NCBI GenBank assembly: GCA_014193115.1
Contig: BJHQ01000001.1
Coordinates: 750,465-814,464, forward strand
DNA length: 64,000 nt
Direction: 5' to 3'
Source of the DNA: Planctomycetota bacterium
GTDB taxonomy: Bacteria > Planctomycetota > UBA11346
Position numbers and translations under genes: made by a program. The notes under the pieces were generated by a model, which ran no database searches, had not been told where the DNA came from, and worked only from the letters and a program-made list of their open reading frames with translations. Positions 47,498 through 56,234 of the stretch are shown here, piece by piece. Numbering within the stretch: the stretch's first letter is position 1; every line of letters starts with the position of its first letter.

Positions 47498-47992
47498 GTG
47501 CGCTGCCCAACCTGCAATCAGGACGACGACCGGGTCATCGAATCCCGGGCGCTTGAAGATGGCACCGCCATCCGCCGCCGCCGGGAATGCAATGCCTGCG
47601 GCCGGCGTTTCACCACCTATGAGCGCTGCGAAGGCGAAGAGGTCCTGCGGGTGGTCAAGAAGGATGGCCGGATCGAAAGCTTCGATCGCCGCAAGCTGGT
47701 CCGCGGGCTGCTGATCGCCTGCGAAAAACGGCCGGTGCCGGCGGACGCGATCGAGGCTGCCGCCAACCGGGTCCATCACCATCTGATGGCGGCTGGCGAA
47801 CGCGAGGTGCCGTCGGTGCGGATCGGCGAGCTGGCGATGGACGAGCTCCACCGCCTCGACCAGGTGGCCTACGTGCGCTACGCCTCCGTGTACCGCGAGT
47901 TCAAGGATCTCGCTGAACTGCTCGGCGAGATGCGCCGGGTGCTGTCGCCCGCGCCGGGATCATCGCCGCCCCGCCCGCCGGGATCGCTGTGA
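47498..47992 (+). CDS. nrdR: Transcriptional repressor NrdR
   Basis: 164 residues with GTG start. N-terminal zinc ribbon MRCPTCNQDDD...CNACGRRFTTYERC with the CxxC pairs, then an ATP-cone (VVKKDGRIESFDRRKLVRGL onward). NrdR senses (d)ATP and represses ribonucleotide reductase genes by binding NrdR boxes. A matching box is seen upstream of nrdJ. Its stop overlaps the start of the next gene by 4 nt (GTGA). Confidence 0.95.
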   Translation: MRCPTCNQDDDRVIESRALEDGTAIRRRRECNACGRRFTTYERCEGEEVLRVVKKDGRIESFDRRKLVRGLLIACEKRPVPADAIEAAANRVHHHLMAAGEREVPSVRIGELAMDELHRLDQVAYVRYASVYREFKDLAELLGEMRRVLSPAPGSSPPRPPGSL

Positions 47993-49425
47993 AGCCTGCC
48001 ACGCTGCGCAAACGCGACGGCCAGGTGGTGAGCTTCGTCCCCACTCCGATCGCCGGCGCCATCCGCCGGGCGATGGAGGCGGCCGGCGACGCCGACGCCG
48101 ACTGCGCCGGCGAACTGGCCATGGTCGTGGTCGACCACCTCACCCACACCTGCGATGGCGATTGCGTCGATATCGAAGAGGTCCAGGACGCGGTCATCCA
48201 CATTCTGCTCGAAACCGGTCACTACGACACCGCCCTGGCGTTCGTGCGCTACCGCGAGGACCGCGAACGCTTCCGGCGTTCGGCCCGGACCCGTGATGCC
48301 GCTTCTGCCGGGGTGGCCCCGAACCTGCACGTGGTCGAGCCCAATGGCCGGCGCCGGCTGTGGGATCGGGCCTGGCTCGGTGAATTGCTCGCCGTCCGCT
48401 GTGGGCTCGACGACAAGGCCCTGTCCGAGGTCCTGCCGCTGGTCGAGGACAGTCTGGCCGGATCGCTGATCACCGAGATCGCCACGCCCCTGCTGTTCAG
48501 CCTGGTCGATGCCGCCCTGGTGCGCAGCGGCCGCCATGCCCTGGCCGCCGAGCGCTCACCGCTGCGCCTCGACCGGGCCCAGGTCCGCGAGCTGATCAGC
48601 CGCGGCGGCGATGGCCGGACCTCCCTCGAACGGATCGGCCGTCTGGCCAGCGAACAGCTTGCGCTTTCGGAAGGTTACCCCGAGGCCGTGGTCCGCCTCG
48701 CCTGCCGCGGCCGGTTGTGGATCGACGGCCTCGACGATCACCGTCGCGGCAGTCAGCTCACCGCCACCGTCGACGGCATCACCAATCCCTGGCAGGTCCT
48801 GGCCTCGGCCATGGCCCTGGCCGCTGACGCCCAGCGCCGTTGGCGGCGGATCCGCCTGGTCCTGCCGCCGGCGATCCTCGGCCACCTCGAACGCGGCGCC
48901 CAGGCGCTGGTGCCGGCGATCAGCGGCCTGGCCCGCATGGCCCAGGTCCACCTGTACTGCGACGGCCGCACGCCTCTGCTGTCCGCCTGGCCATTCGCTG
49001 GCGAAAAGGTCGGCTTGGCCACGTATCACGACGATTTCCTGCTGCTCCGCCGGCTGCACGACATGGGCCTGCCCTATCTGTCCGGACCGCACCTGATGAG
49101 CGGCGCCCATCGCCGCCGGGTGGCGGTCGATCTCGCCCTGAACGCCCAGGGCCTCGAAGGCGAGCACGCCCAGATGGACGCCCTGGCCATGGCCCTGGTC
49201 GCCGCCTGCCGCCGCCGCCTCGACCAGCTGCTGTGCGAAGGCGAGCGGGATTTCGACGGCGCCGACCTGCGCTTCGCTCTGTTTGGCCTGCCCATCGATT
49301 CGCCCTCGGGCCAATACCTGGAACGCCAGGTGATCCAGGAAGGCGCCCGCCACGGCATCACCCTGGTCCGCACCGCGCATCTGCATGAAGAAGCCTGCGC
49401 CCATTTGGGGCGGCTGCTGGAGTGA
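47989..49425 (+). CDS. ATP-cone protein coupled to NrdR, possible degenerate anaerobic RNR relative
   Basis: 478 residues from GTG 47989. Residues 4-100 are an ATP-cone (LRKRDGQVVSFVPTPIAGAI, EEVQDAVIHILLETGHYDTA, FVRYREDRERFR), the allosteric domain of ribonucleotide reductases and NrdR. The remaining ~370 residues are not assigned; ACRGRLWIDGLDDH recalls the GDIHIHDLD region of class III NrdD, but no glycyl-radical motif (RVxGY) or catalytic Cys pattern is visible. It overlaps nrdR by 4 nt and is surely cotranscribed. Likely nucleotide-responsive and regulatory; a reductase activity is not supported. Confidence 0.65.
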   Translation: MKPATLRKRDGQVVSFVPTPIAGAIRRAMEAAGDADADCAGELAMVVVDHLTHTCDGDCVDIEEVQDAVIHILLETGHYDTALAFVRYREDRERFRRSARTRDAASAGVAPNLHVVEPNGRRRLWDRAWLGELLAVRCGLDDKALSEVLPLVEDSLAGSLITEIATPLLFSLVDAALVRSGRHALAAERSPLRLDRAQVRELISRGGDGRTSLERIGRLASEQLALSEGYPEAVVRLACRGRLWIDGLDDHRRGSQLTATVDGITNPWQVLASAMALAADAQRRWRRIRLVLPPAILGHLERGAQALVPAISGLARMAQVHLYCDGRTPLLSAWPFAGEKVGLATYHDDFLLLRRLHDMGLPYLSGPHLMSGAHRRRVAVDLALNAQGLEGEHAQMDALAMALVAACRRRLDQLLCEGERDFDGADLRFALFGLPIDSPSGQYLERQVIQEGARHGITLVRTAHLHEEACAHLGRLLE

Positions 49426-49688
49426 CCTGTGAGGGGCTTGGTGCTGCGGATGGGCGGCGCTGAGCGGCAGGCGGCGCTTCCGCTTCATCTGCGCAGGCCG
49501 CTTTTCCACCAGCCTGCGAGAGGCGAACGCGGAGGATTCGCTTGGATGGCGCCCGTCATCTCCTCTGCGATTTGTCAGGGAATAGGTGCGGTTGATCGAT
49601 ATCGGGCCAGGGTTGCGAAGCGCCGGGCATGCGGCCGAGCCTGGCCTTCCACCTTGACCGCGTTGCCGGGGAGCTGAGCGTGCCGGGC

Positions 49689-50783
49689 ATGTCCACCGCT
49701 CCGGCACCCGGTTCCCAGCCCTTGGCTCCGTCGGCCCACGCTGACACCTATTTCCATCGCCTGAACCGGCAGACCGCGACCCGGCTGTGGATCAACAATC
49801 CGACTCCGGCCGAGGCCACCTGGGCCATCGCCCAAGGAGCGGTGAGCTGCACGTCGAATCCGACCTATGTGGCGCGGATGCTGAAAGAGGACCGCGTCGC
49901 GTCCCTCGCCTGCATCGACCAGGCGCTGCGGGAATCGTCTGACGATGCGGTGGTCGCCGATCTGGTCCAAGGCCGGCTGCTGCAGCGGATCATGGCGATA
50001 TTCGCAGCCGAGTACGACCGCGAACCAGGCCGGCGGGGATTCGTCTCGGTCCAGGGTGATCCGCGCTTCGATACCGACAGCGACCACATCATCACCGAGG
50101 TCAAACGCCATCGCCAACTCGGCCGGAATTACCTGGCGAAAATCCCCGCCACCGCAGCCGGCCTGGCCGCCATCGAGTTCTGCATCAGTGAAGATCTGCC
50201 GTGCATCGCCACCGAGGTCTTCAGCCTGTCCCAGGCCCTGACCGTGGCCGAGCTGCACCGCGCCTGCTCAGCCAAGTACAACAAGCGGCCGATCCTGTAC
50301 CTGACCCACATCAGCGGGATCTTCGACGATTGCCTGATGGACTACGCCAAAACCAACCACATCGACCTGCCGGCGGATCTCCTGCGCCAGGCCGGGCTGA
50401 TCGTCGCCCGCGAGCAGTACCGCCAGATCACCAACCGCGGCTACGAAGGCATCGTCATGCTCGGCGGTGGCGCCCGCGGCACCCATCATTTCACCGAGGT
50501 GGTGGGCGGCACCATGCACGTCACGGTCAATCCCAACACCGTGGAAGACCTGGTGAAATCCAATCCGCCGGTGGTCGACCGGATTCACGCCAGCGTGCCG
50601 GCCAGCGTCGTCGCCGAGCTCTGCCGGGCGCTGCCCGACCTGTCCATCGCCCTGGTCCCCGGCGCCCAGCAGCCCGCGGAGTTCGAACACTACGCCCCGG
50701 TGAAGTTCTTTTTGGCGGCCTTCACCAAGGGCTGGAACGCGCTGCTGGCCGAGATCGCTGCGCGCCGCGCCGCACGCACCTGA
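49689..50783 (+). CDS. Transaldolase-family protein
   Basis: 364 residues from ATG 49689; an ATG at 49629 is also in frame. TIM-barrel transaldolase motifs: RLWINNPTPAEATWAIAQGA, SCTSNPTYVARML (the T-SNP strand), and the Schiff-base Lys segment GRNYLAKIPATAAGLAAIEF. Later GYEGIVMLGGGARGTHHFTE. It may transfer dihydroxyacetone units in the pentose phosphate pathway, which would link to xylulose-5-phosphate from xylAB; however, the sequence differs from TalB, so an aldolase role is possible. No operon partner on either side. Confidence 0.75.
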   Translation: MSTAPAPGSQPLAPSAHADTYFHRLNRQTATRLWINNPTPAEATWAIAQGAVSCTSNPTYVARMLKEDRVASLACIDQALRESSDDAVVADLVQGRLLQRIMAIFAAEYDREPGRRGFVSVQGDPRFDTDSDHIITEVKRHRQLGRNYLAKIPATAAGLAAIEFCISEDLPCIATEVFSLSQALTVAELHRACSAKYNKRPILYLTHISGIFDDCLMDYAKTNHIDLPADLLRQAGLIVAREQYRQITNRGYEGIVMLGGGARGTHHFTEVVGGTMHVTVNPNTVEDLVKSNPPVVDRIHASVPASVVAELCRALPDLSIALVPGAQQPAEFEHYAPVKFFLAAFTKGWNALLAEIAARRAART

Positions 50784-50786
50784 ACG

Positions 50787-51395
50787 TCAGCCGGCGGCAC
50801 CCACCGCCGCGGCGAATGCCGCCATTTTCCCTGGATCTTTGATCCCGGGCGACGACTCGATGCCGCTGCTGACGTCCACCGCCCAGGGCCGGGCGGCGCG
50901 GATGGCGTCGGCGACGGTCGATGGGGTCAGCCCGCCGGCGAGCATCAGCGGATGGCCCAGGTCGGTTCCGGCCAGCGCCGCGTAGTCCCAGCCGTGGCCG
51001 GTGCCGCCGCCTCCGCTGGGCGCATCGACCAAGGCGACGGCGCAGGGATAGGCGCGGATGACCGACGGCGTCGTGCCGGCGGCGAAGGCTTTGATCACCG
51101 GCCAGCGGGTGGCGATGGAATCGGCCAGGTCCGCCGATTCCTGTCCGTGGAGCTGGATCGCAGACGCCCGGCAGGCTTCGCCGGCGGCGGTGATGTCGGC
51201 CGGATCGGCGTCCATGAACAACAGCACGACGCTGACGGGTGGTGGCACCAGGCGGGCGAGCTCCGCGGCGCGATCCGCCGGGATCCGGCGTGGCCCGCGG
51301 GCGAGATTGAAGCCGATGGCGTCGGCGCCGCAGGCCACCGCGGCGAGGACGTCCGCCTCTCGGGCCAGTCCGCAGAACTTGATCCGAGTGCGCAT
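50787..51395 (-). CDS. trpF: Phosphoribosylanthranilate isomerase
   Basis: 202 residues from ATG 51395. Tryptophan pathway TIM barrel converting PRA to CdRP. Signatures: RIKFCGLAREAD with the catalytic Cys, ADAIGFNLARGPRRI, AIQLHGQESAD, and the phosphate-binding LAGGLTPSTVADAI and VDVSSGIESSPGIKD. The family Asp acid is in LVDAPSGGGGTGHGWDY. It is 48 kb from trpC, so the pathway genes are dispersed. Confidence 0.93.
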   Translation of the reverse strand: MRTRIKFCGLAREADVLAAVACGADAIGFNLARGPRRIPADRAAELARLVPPPVSVVLLFMDADPADITAAGEACRASAIQLHGQESADLADSIATRWPVIKAFAAGTTPSVIRAYPCAVALVDAPSGGGGTGHGWDYAALAGTDLGHPLMLAGGLTPSTVADAIRAARPWAVDVSSGIESSPGIKDPGKMAAFAAAVGAAG

Positions 51396-51453
51396 GCGGG
51401 CTTTGCTCCGAATCAGGAAAACAGCGCCAATAGGGTCGGCATCACGGTCCAGG

Positions 51454-51543
51454 TCACTTCTCGCCGTCACCCGAACTCATGAACACCACCACCGCGACCA
51501 CGACGACCGCCACGACCACCAGGCCGATGGCGACCACGCCCAT
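51454..51543 (-). CDS. 29-residue single-pass membrane peptide coupled to phosphoesterase gene
   Basis: MGVVAIGLVVVAVVVVAVVV is followed by FMSSGDGEK. Almost the whole peptide is one Val-rich membrane helix with a short charged C-terminus. Its ATG overlaps the stop of the phosphoesterase by 1 nt (TGATG), the same junction used elsewhere in this window for coupled genes. trpF begins 58 nt downstream. Too short for standard gene finders; real translation is likely but unproven. Confidence 0.5.
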   Translation of the reverse strand: MGVVAIGLVVVAVVVVAVVVFMSSGDGEK

Positions 51544-52274
51544 CATTTGCCCTGATACAGCCGCGCGGCGAGGATCTCAGGCAGGTTGGCGGCGCGGATC
51601 TTGTTGGCGGCGGCATCGATGTCGTATTCGACCCGGACGATGTTGACCAGCTTGGCGTCGCTGTCGAAGACCGCATAGCTGGCCCGGTTGTTCTCGTCCC
51701 GGGGCTGGCCGACGCTGCCGGCGTTGACGATGATCGACAGATCGTCGTCCACCGGCATCTCGGGATCGAGGGTGTAGGTGATCGGATCGGTATCGAAGAA
51801 ACCAACTGGTACGTGGCTGTGGCCGAGGAAGCCGAGCCGGGCGCCTAGTCCGCGCAGGGACTCGAAGGACTGCTGGGCGTCGAACACGGTCTGGATGTAA
51901 TTGAACTGCTCGGGCTGATGGAAGGTGCCGTGGGCCACCGCGCAGTGCGGATAGGTGATGGTCAGCGGCAGGTTGGCCAGCCAATCCTTCTGCTCGGGAG
52001 AGAGCTGGTCGCGGGTCCAGATCGCCGCCGCCTTGGCGTAGGCGTTGAACGCGTCGATCGAGATCTTGCCCACCGCGGCCCAGTCATGGTTGCCGGCGAT
52101 GCAGTCGCATTTGAGTTCGCGGATGGTCTCCAGGCATTGCCGAGGCTCAGCGCCATAGCCGACCACATCACCGAGGCAGATGATCTTATCGATCGCCCGG
52201 GTCTTCAGATCGGCAAGGATGGCGCCCAGCGCCTCGGTGTTGCCGTGGATGTCGCCGAGCAGGGCGTAGCGCAC
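51543..52274 (-). CDS. Metallophosphoesterase (calcineurin-like)
   Basis: 243 residues. All metallophosphatase metal-ligand motifs are present in order: GDIHGNTEAL, GDVVGYGAEP, GNHDWA, HGTFH and GHSHVP. Arrangement and size fit the YfcE/MJ0936-like group of cytoplasmic phosphodiesterases with unknown natural substrate. It starts 27 nt after an ABC-2 type permease gene and ends overlapping the micro-peptide. Confidence 0.87.
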   Translation of the reverse strand: MRYALLGDIHGNTEALGAILADLKTRAIDKIICLGDVVGYGAEPRQCLETIRELKCDCIAGNHDWAAVGKISIDAFNAYAKAAAIWTRDQLSPEQKDWLANLPLTITYPHCAVAHGTFHQPEQFNYIQTVFDAQQSFESLRGLGARLGFLGHSHVPVGFFDTDPITYTLDPEMPVDDDLSIIVNAGSVGQPRDENNRASYAVFDSDAKLVNIVRVEYDIDAAANKIRAANLPEILAARLYQGK

Positions 52275-52301
52275 GGGAGCGTCTCCTGGAGAGGATGCGG
52301 G

Positions 52302-53063
52302 TCAGCGGATGTCCTGGCGCTGGAATGCTGCCAGCCCGGTCAGGAGACAGCCTGCGCCGAACAGCGCCGAGTAAAGCCCGGCCGCGGGCAGGTACCACGG
52401 CCACAGGGCGAGGCCGGTGCCCTGGACCGCGTCGTCGGCATTGAACGCCGCCAAAGCCGGGATCGGACCCCAGCCCGGAATCAGGTGTCCGGCGACAAAG
52501 GCCCCGGCGCACAGCACCAGGTTGGCGCTGAGGGCGATCCGGGTCGCCAGGGCGGTGGCCAGGCAGGCGATCACCGCGGTATGCATCAGGCCCAAGGCGT
52601 GGGCGCCGAGGATTGCGGACCACGGGACGGTCAGCGGCTCATCGGGCCACAGGTGCCGCTCGAATTCGAATCCGGTGACCCGGCCGACCGCCATCACCGC
52701 CAGATGGGTTCCGACCACCACCAAGGTCGAGGCCGCCGCCGCAAGAAAAACGCCGAGGGCTTTGCCTGCCAAATAGGCGCCGCGGCTGACTGGTTTGGCG
52801 AACAGGGTCAACGCAGTGCGGTCGGCCAGTTCGGCGTGGACCGCAAGCGACGCCAGCACCGCGGCCAGCACCAGCCCGTCGACCGTGGCCGCAGCGATGC
52901 CCGCGGTGGCGGTCATCCGGATGCGGTCGTCGACCTCGAAGTTGAACATGCCGAACAAACCGGTGAGCAGGACCAGGGCGATGCCGAGGCCGGTGGCCAG
53001 CCAGGTCGCCGGCTGGCGCACGGCATCAGCCACGGTCACCCGGACGATCGCGGCGAAAGCCAT
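52302..53063 (-). CDS. ABC-2 type membrane permease
   Basis: 253 residues with six probable membrane helices. The segment AVHAELADRTALTLFAKPVS followed by RGAYLAGKALG is typical of ABC-2 permeases of the NosY/YhaP group. No ATPase gene is adjacent: upstream is a convergent-free gap then AraC, downstream the phosphoesterase. The ATPase partner must be encoded elsewhere, or the protein works with a shared ATPase. Transported substrate unknown. Confidence 0.75.
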   Translation of the reverse strand: MAFAAIVRVTVADAVRQPATWLATGLGIALVLLTGLFGMFNFEVDDRIRMTATAGIAAATVDGLVLAAVLASLAVHAELADRTALTLFAKPVSRGAYLAGKALGVFLAAAASTLVVVGTHLAVMAVGRVTGFEFERHLWPDEPLTVPWSAILGAHALGLMHTAVIACLATALATRIALSANLVLCAGAFVAGHLIPGWGPIPALAAFNADDAVQGTGLALWPWYLPAAGLYSALFGAGCLLTGLAAFQRQDIR

Positions 53064-53146
53064 GGGCGGATGTTCGCAGCCGGATCAGCCAGGGGAATCG
53101 CCGGCCTCGGTCGGAGGGGCGCTGAGGGGGGCCAGCGGATCCCGCG

Positions 53147-53983
53147 TCAAATCTGCCCTGAGCGCCACTGGCTCGGGGCGACGCCGTAGCGGCGGCGGAA
53201 AGCCCTGGCGAAATAATTGGCATCGTTGAAGCCGCACTGGGCGGCCACGTCGCGGACCGGCAGGGTCCGGCCGGCGAGCAGGCGCTGGGCGAGGTCGAAC
53301 CGCCGTTCCAGCTGGTAGGCCTTGGGAGCGATGCCCAGAGTGGCGGTGGCCCGGCGGTAGACCGTGCTCGGCGCGATGCGGTGGCGACGGCTGATGGCGG
53401 TGATCGACGGGGGTGCGGCTGGATCGCCGGTCGCCAGCTGGTGGACCACCGTGTCCACATCCACCGCTGGCGGTTTGGCCGCGATGGCCGCCACCAGTTG
53501 CCAGGCCATGGCGATGTGGCGGGTCGGCGGGAAGGCCCGCTCGACGGTACCGGACAAGGCCTCGGCCAGCAGCCGATCGACCGTTGCCGGATCGCCGATC
53601 CGGCCGAGGGGCTGGCTGGGAGTCAGCCCGATGCTGGCCAGGGCCGGCAGGGCCAGCGGGCCTTCGAGACCGATCCATCGGTAGCGCCACGGTCGCTGCG
53701 GATCGTCAGCGTATTCCACCGGAAGCCCGGGAAAGAAGACAAACACGTCGCCGGGCCCGACATCCCAGGTGCGGCCGCCGAATGCCATGGTTCCGTGGCC
53801 GCTGTGGATCAGATGCGGCGTCGGCCTGGTGATGTCCGGATTGTAATTGCGGAAGCCGCCATGGCTCACGAAGTCGCCGACGATGTTCAGCGACAGATCC
53901 ACGACCACCCCAGTGGCCGGAGCGACCGGCCGATTGGTCGCGAAGCGGTAATGAAACCGTGCCGACCGGTGCCAGATGGTCAT
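53147..53983 (-). CDS. AraC-family transcriptional regulator with cupin sensor
   Basis: 278 residues. N-terminal AraC sugar-binding type domain (HLIHSGHGTMAFGGRTWDVG, then DVFVFFPGLPVEYADDPQRP and YRWIGLEGP), C-terminal double helix-turn-helix (RHRIAPSTVYRRATATLGIA, PVRDVAAQCGFNDANYFARA, FRRRYGVAPSQWR). It follows the Gfo/Idh gene by 36 nt, so likely cotranscribed with it and controlling a carbohydrate response. Confidence 0.88.
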   Translation of the reverse strand: MTIWHRSARFHYRFATNRPVAPATGVVVDLSLNIVGDFVSHGGFRNYNPDITRPTPHLIHSGHGTMAFGGRTWDVGPGDVFVFFPGLPVEYADDPQRPWRYRWIGLEGPLALPALASIGLTPSQPLGRIGDPATVDRLLAEALSGTVERAFPPTRHIAMAWQLVAAIAAKPPAVDVDTVVHQLATGDPAAPPSITAISRRHRIAPSTVYRRATATLGIAPKAYQLERRFDLAQRLLAGRTLPVRDVAAQCGFNDANYFARAFRRRYGVAPSQWRSGQI

Positions 53984-54019
53984 GGCGGCGTCCTCAAGGG
54001 GTCAGCGCCGGTCCCGCCA

Positions 54020-55078
54020 TCAGGTGATGGCGACTTCGCGGCCGGTCTCGGCCGATTTATAGATTCCGTCGAGGATCTGCTGGACCATCAGGCCGTGTTC
54101 ACCGCTCGAGTCGTTGGCCCGTTCGCCGCGGCAGACATCGACGAAATGCTTCATTTTCACCGCGAAGATGTCATCCTTGCCGACATAGGCGGGAGTCTGG
54201 TTCCACTGGTAGCCGTCGTGGTCGGTGAAGACCACCGGCGGATCGAAGGTGGCGCCGGCCTTGGTGCCCATGATCTGGAAGTTCCACACATCCTTTTCGA
54301 TGTGGGCGGCGAAGGACGACTCGATCACCATCACCGCACCGTTGGCGAAACGGACGAAGCCGATCGCGAGATCCTCGACGGTGTAGGTCTTGTGGTCCCA
54401 GTTCGGCCACTGGCACAGCGCGGTCATCGGCTGGTCGCCGAGATAGGTCGAGCACATGCCGCTGGCCGCCACCGGCTTGGGCATGCCCATGGCATAGTGG
54501 GCCATCTCGGTGACGTGGACGCCGATGTCGATCATCGGCCCGCCGCCCTGCAAATCTTTGCGCCCGAACACGCCCCAGTTGGGGATGCCGCGGCGGCGCA
54601 GGGCCTGGACCCGGGCGTATTTGACCTCGCCGAACACGCCGGCCTCGGCCTGCTTGCGCAGCGCCTGGGTGCGCGGGTCGAACCGCCACTGGAAACCGCA
54701 GACCAGCACCTTGCCGGCTTTGGCCGCGGCGGCGTTCATCGCTTTGCACTCGGCGGCGTTCGTCGCCATCGGCTTTTCGACGATGACATGGCGTCCGGCT
54801 TCAAGGGCGGCGATGGTGTTGGCTGCGTGCAGGCCGTTCGGGGTGCAGACGCTGACCGCGTCGAGGGTGTCTTCCTTGGCGAGCAGCTCGCGGAAGTCGG
54901 CATAGCAGCGTTCGATGCCGAAATCGGCTTTGACCTTGGTGAAGTTCTTGTCGCTGACATCGGCGGCCGCCACCAGTTCGACGCCGGGCAGCGCCTTCAA
55001 GTACTTCATGTGGGTCATGGCGATGCCGCCAGCGCCGATGAATCCGACGCGAAAGGGCTTTGGTGCGGTGGTGGTCAT
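54020..55078 (-). CDS. Gfo/Idh/MocA-family NAD(P)-dependent oxidoreductase
   Basis: 352 residues from ATG 55078, preceded by GGAGAG. N-terminal Rossmann motif FRVGFIGAGGIAMTHMKYLK, the family signature RHVIVEKPMATNAAE near residue 100, then the substrate domain (FDPRTQALRKQAEAGVFGEV, GGPMIDIGVHVTEMAHYAMG with active-site Asp and His). Members oxidise or isomerise sugars and inositols. A perfect palindrome 97 nt upstream (55175) may be its operator. Substrate cannot be told. Confidence 0.88.
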   Translation of the reverse strand: MTTTAPKPFRVGFIGAGGIAMTHMKYLKALPGVELVAAADVSDKNFTKVKADFGIERCYADFRELLAKEDTLDAVSVCTPNGLHAANTIAALEAGRHVIVEKPMATNAAECKAMNAAAAKAGKVLVCGFQWRFDPRTQALRKQAEAGVFGEVKYARVQALRRRGIPNWGVFGRKDLQGGGPMIDIGVHVTEMAHYAMGMPKPVAASGMCSTYLGDQPMTALCQWPNWDHKTYTVEDLAIGFVRFANGAVMVIESSFAAHIEKDVWNFQIMGTKAGATFDPPVVFTDHDGYQWNQTPAYVGKDDIFAVKMKHFVDVCRGERANDSSGEHGLMVQQILDGIYKSAETGREVAIT

Positions 55079-55174
55079 GGATTCGCTCTCCGGGTGGGTC
55101 CGCGCCCCTGGTCGGGAGTCCGCGCGGGTGCCGCCGTTGGGTGGGATGACGATACTGCGACGTGACGAAACGGA

Positions 55175-55188
55175 TGGAAGCGCTTCCA
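55175..55188. promoter_or_regulatory. LacI-family type operator palindrome
   Basis: TGGAAGCGCTTCCA is a perfect 14-bp palindrome with the central CG and AAGCGCTT core typical of LacI/GalR-family operators. It sits 97 nt upstream of the Gfo/Idh start, within a 297-bp gap that otherwise shows only short imperfect repeats (GAACCGCGAAGG-type near 55251-55275). No LacI gene is in the window. Confidence 0.6.
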
Positions 55189-55375
55189 AGGATGGCGGAA
55201 GAGACGCCAATCAGGCAGGAAGTCGATCATCCTGGATGACGCAGGTGGGGAACCGCGAAGGCAACCGCGAAGGAGCCCAAGCGCTCAGGTGGTGGAAGGC
55301 TTGAGGAGTCGAGTGGCCAGCGCAGCAAATCCCTGGTTTTCCCATGGCGTTTGGCGGTTCATGGCGTTTGCCAGC

Positions 55376-56185
55376 TCATGGCGCCTTGGTCCGCTTCTGG
55401 CTGAACAGCCAAGGCAGCAGATCCGGCTCGCCATAGGCGTTGACCCAGGATTTGTGGGCGACTCCGGGGTAATGGGTGAATTTCGGGGTTCCGCCGGCGG
55501 ATTCCAGGGCGATGATCATCTGCTGGGACTGGTCGAGCGCGATCACCTGATCGTCGTCGCCGTGGAAGGCCCAGATCGGCAGCCTGGCAAAATCCTTGGC
55601 CCGGCCGGGGTCGCCTCCACCGCAGATCGGCACCGCTGCGGCGAACAACGTCGGCCAGCGCTGGACGGCCTCCCAGGTGCCGTAGCCGCCCATCGACAGG
55701 CCGGTGAGATAGAGCCGGTCAACATCGATCGGCTCCTTGGCGACCAACTCGTCGATCAAGGTCCTGACCAGGGCCAGGGTCGGCGAAGGCGCCTCGGCCA
55801 TGGCCTTGGTCCTGGTACTCCAGCCAGCGGTCGCCCAAAGCTGGTTGGTCGGCACCTGGGGGATGACCACGAACGCCGGAAAATCCGTGCGGTTCTTGCC
55901 GCTGAACAGCGGTCGGAAGTGGCCGACCTGCCTGCTGTTGTCCTCACCGCGCTCGCCTGCGCCGTGCAGGCAGAGCAGCAGCGGATAGCGGTTCCCGGCC
56001 ACCACCTGGGGCGGGGCGAGGAAACGATACCTGAGCAGGCCGGCGGCGTCCCCAGGCGGCGAAAAGGTCCGCGCCTCGGGCTGGTCAGCCGATTCGCCAG
56101 CGGCAAGCTCAGAGGAAACTCCAGGGAAAAGTACGGTCATGGCGATCATTCCGATGATGACCAATGGCGGTGCGGTGGCGGTCAT
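55376..56185 (-). CDS. Secreted alpha/beta-hydrolase (esterase)
   Basis: 269 residues. Hydrophobic N-terminal export segment (PLVIIGMIAMTVLFPGVSS). Alpha/beta-hydrolase: LLLCLHGAGERGEDN (oxyanion strand), nucleophile elbow YLTGLSMGGYGTWEA, the acid in WAFHGDDDQVIALDQ and the His in HYPGVAHKSWVNAYGEP. Matches the phospholipase/carboxylesterase group with C-terminal LLPWLFSQKR, often found with plant polysaccharide breakdown (acetyl or feruloyl esterases). It follows the large secreted protein gene by 49 nt. Confidence 0.83.
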   Translation of the reverse strand: MTATAPPLVIIGMIAMTVLFPGVSSELAAGESADQPEARTFSPPGDAAGLLRYRFLAPPQVVAGNRYPLLLCLHGAGERGEDNSRQVGHFRPLFSGKNRTDFPAFVVIPQVPTNQLWATAGWSTRTKAMAEAPSPTLALVRTLIDELVAKEPIDVDRLYLTGLSMGGYGTWEAVQRWPTLFAAAVPICGGGDPGRAKDFARLPIWAFHGDDDQVIALDQSQQMIIALESAGGTPKFTHYPGVAHKSWVNAYGEPDLLPWLFSQKRTKAP

Positions 56186-56234
56186 CGCGCAGGTCTACCC
56201 CGATGCGCTTCTGGACGTTGACGGATCTTTCGGC

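Noticed and set aside
46808-47851. Upstream extension of the parE frame to 47851
   Set aside because: It runs antisense through the small gene and nrdR, and the ParE N-terminus starts cleanly at ATG 46807 with a ribosome binding site.
49426-49688. Possible tRNA or small RNA between the ATP-cone gene and the transaldolase gene
   Set aside because: No cloverleaf, conserved T-loop or terminator pattern could be found by eye.
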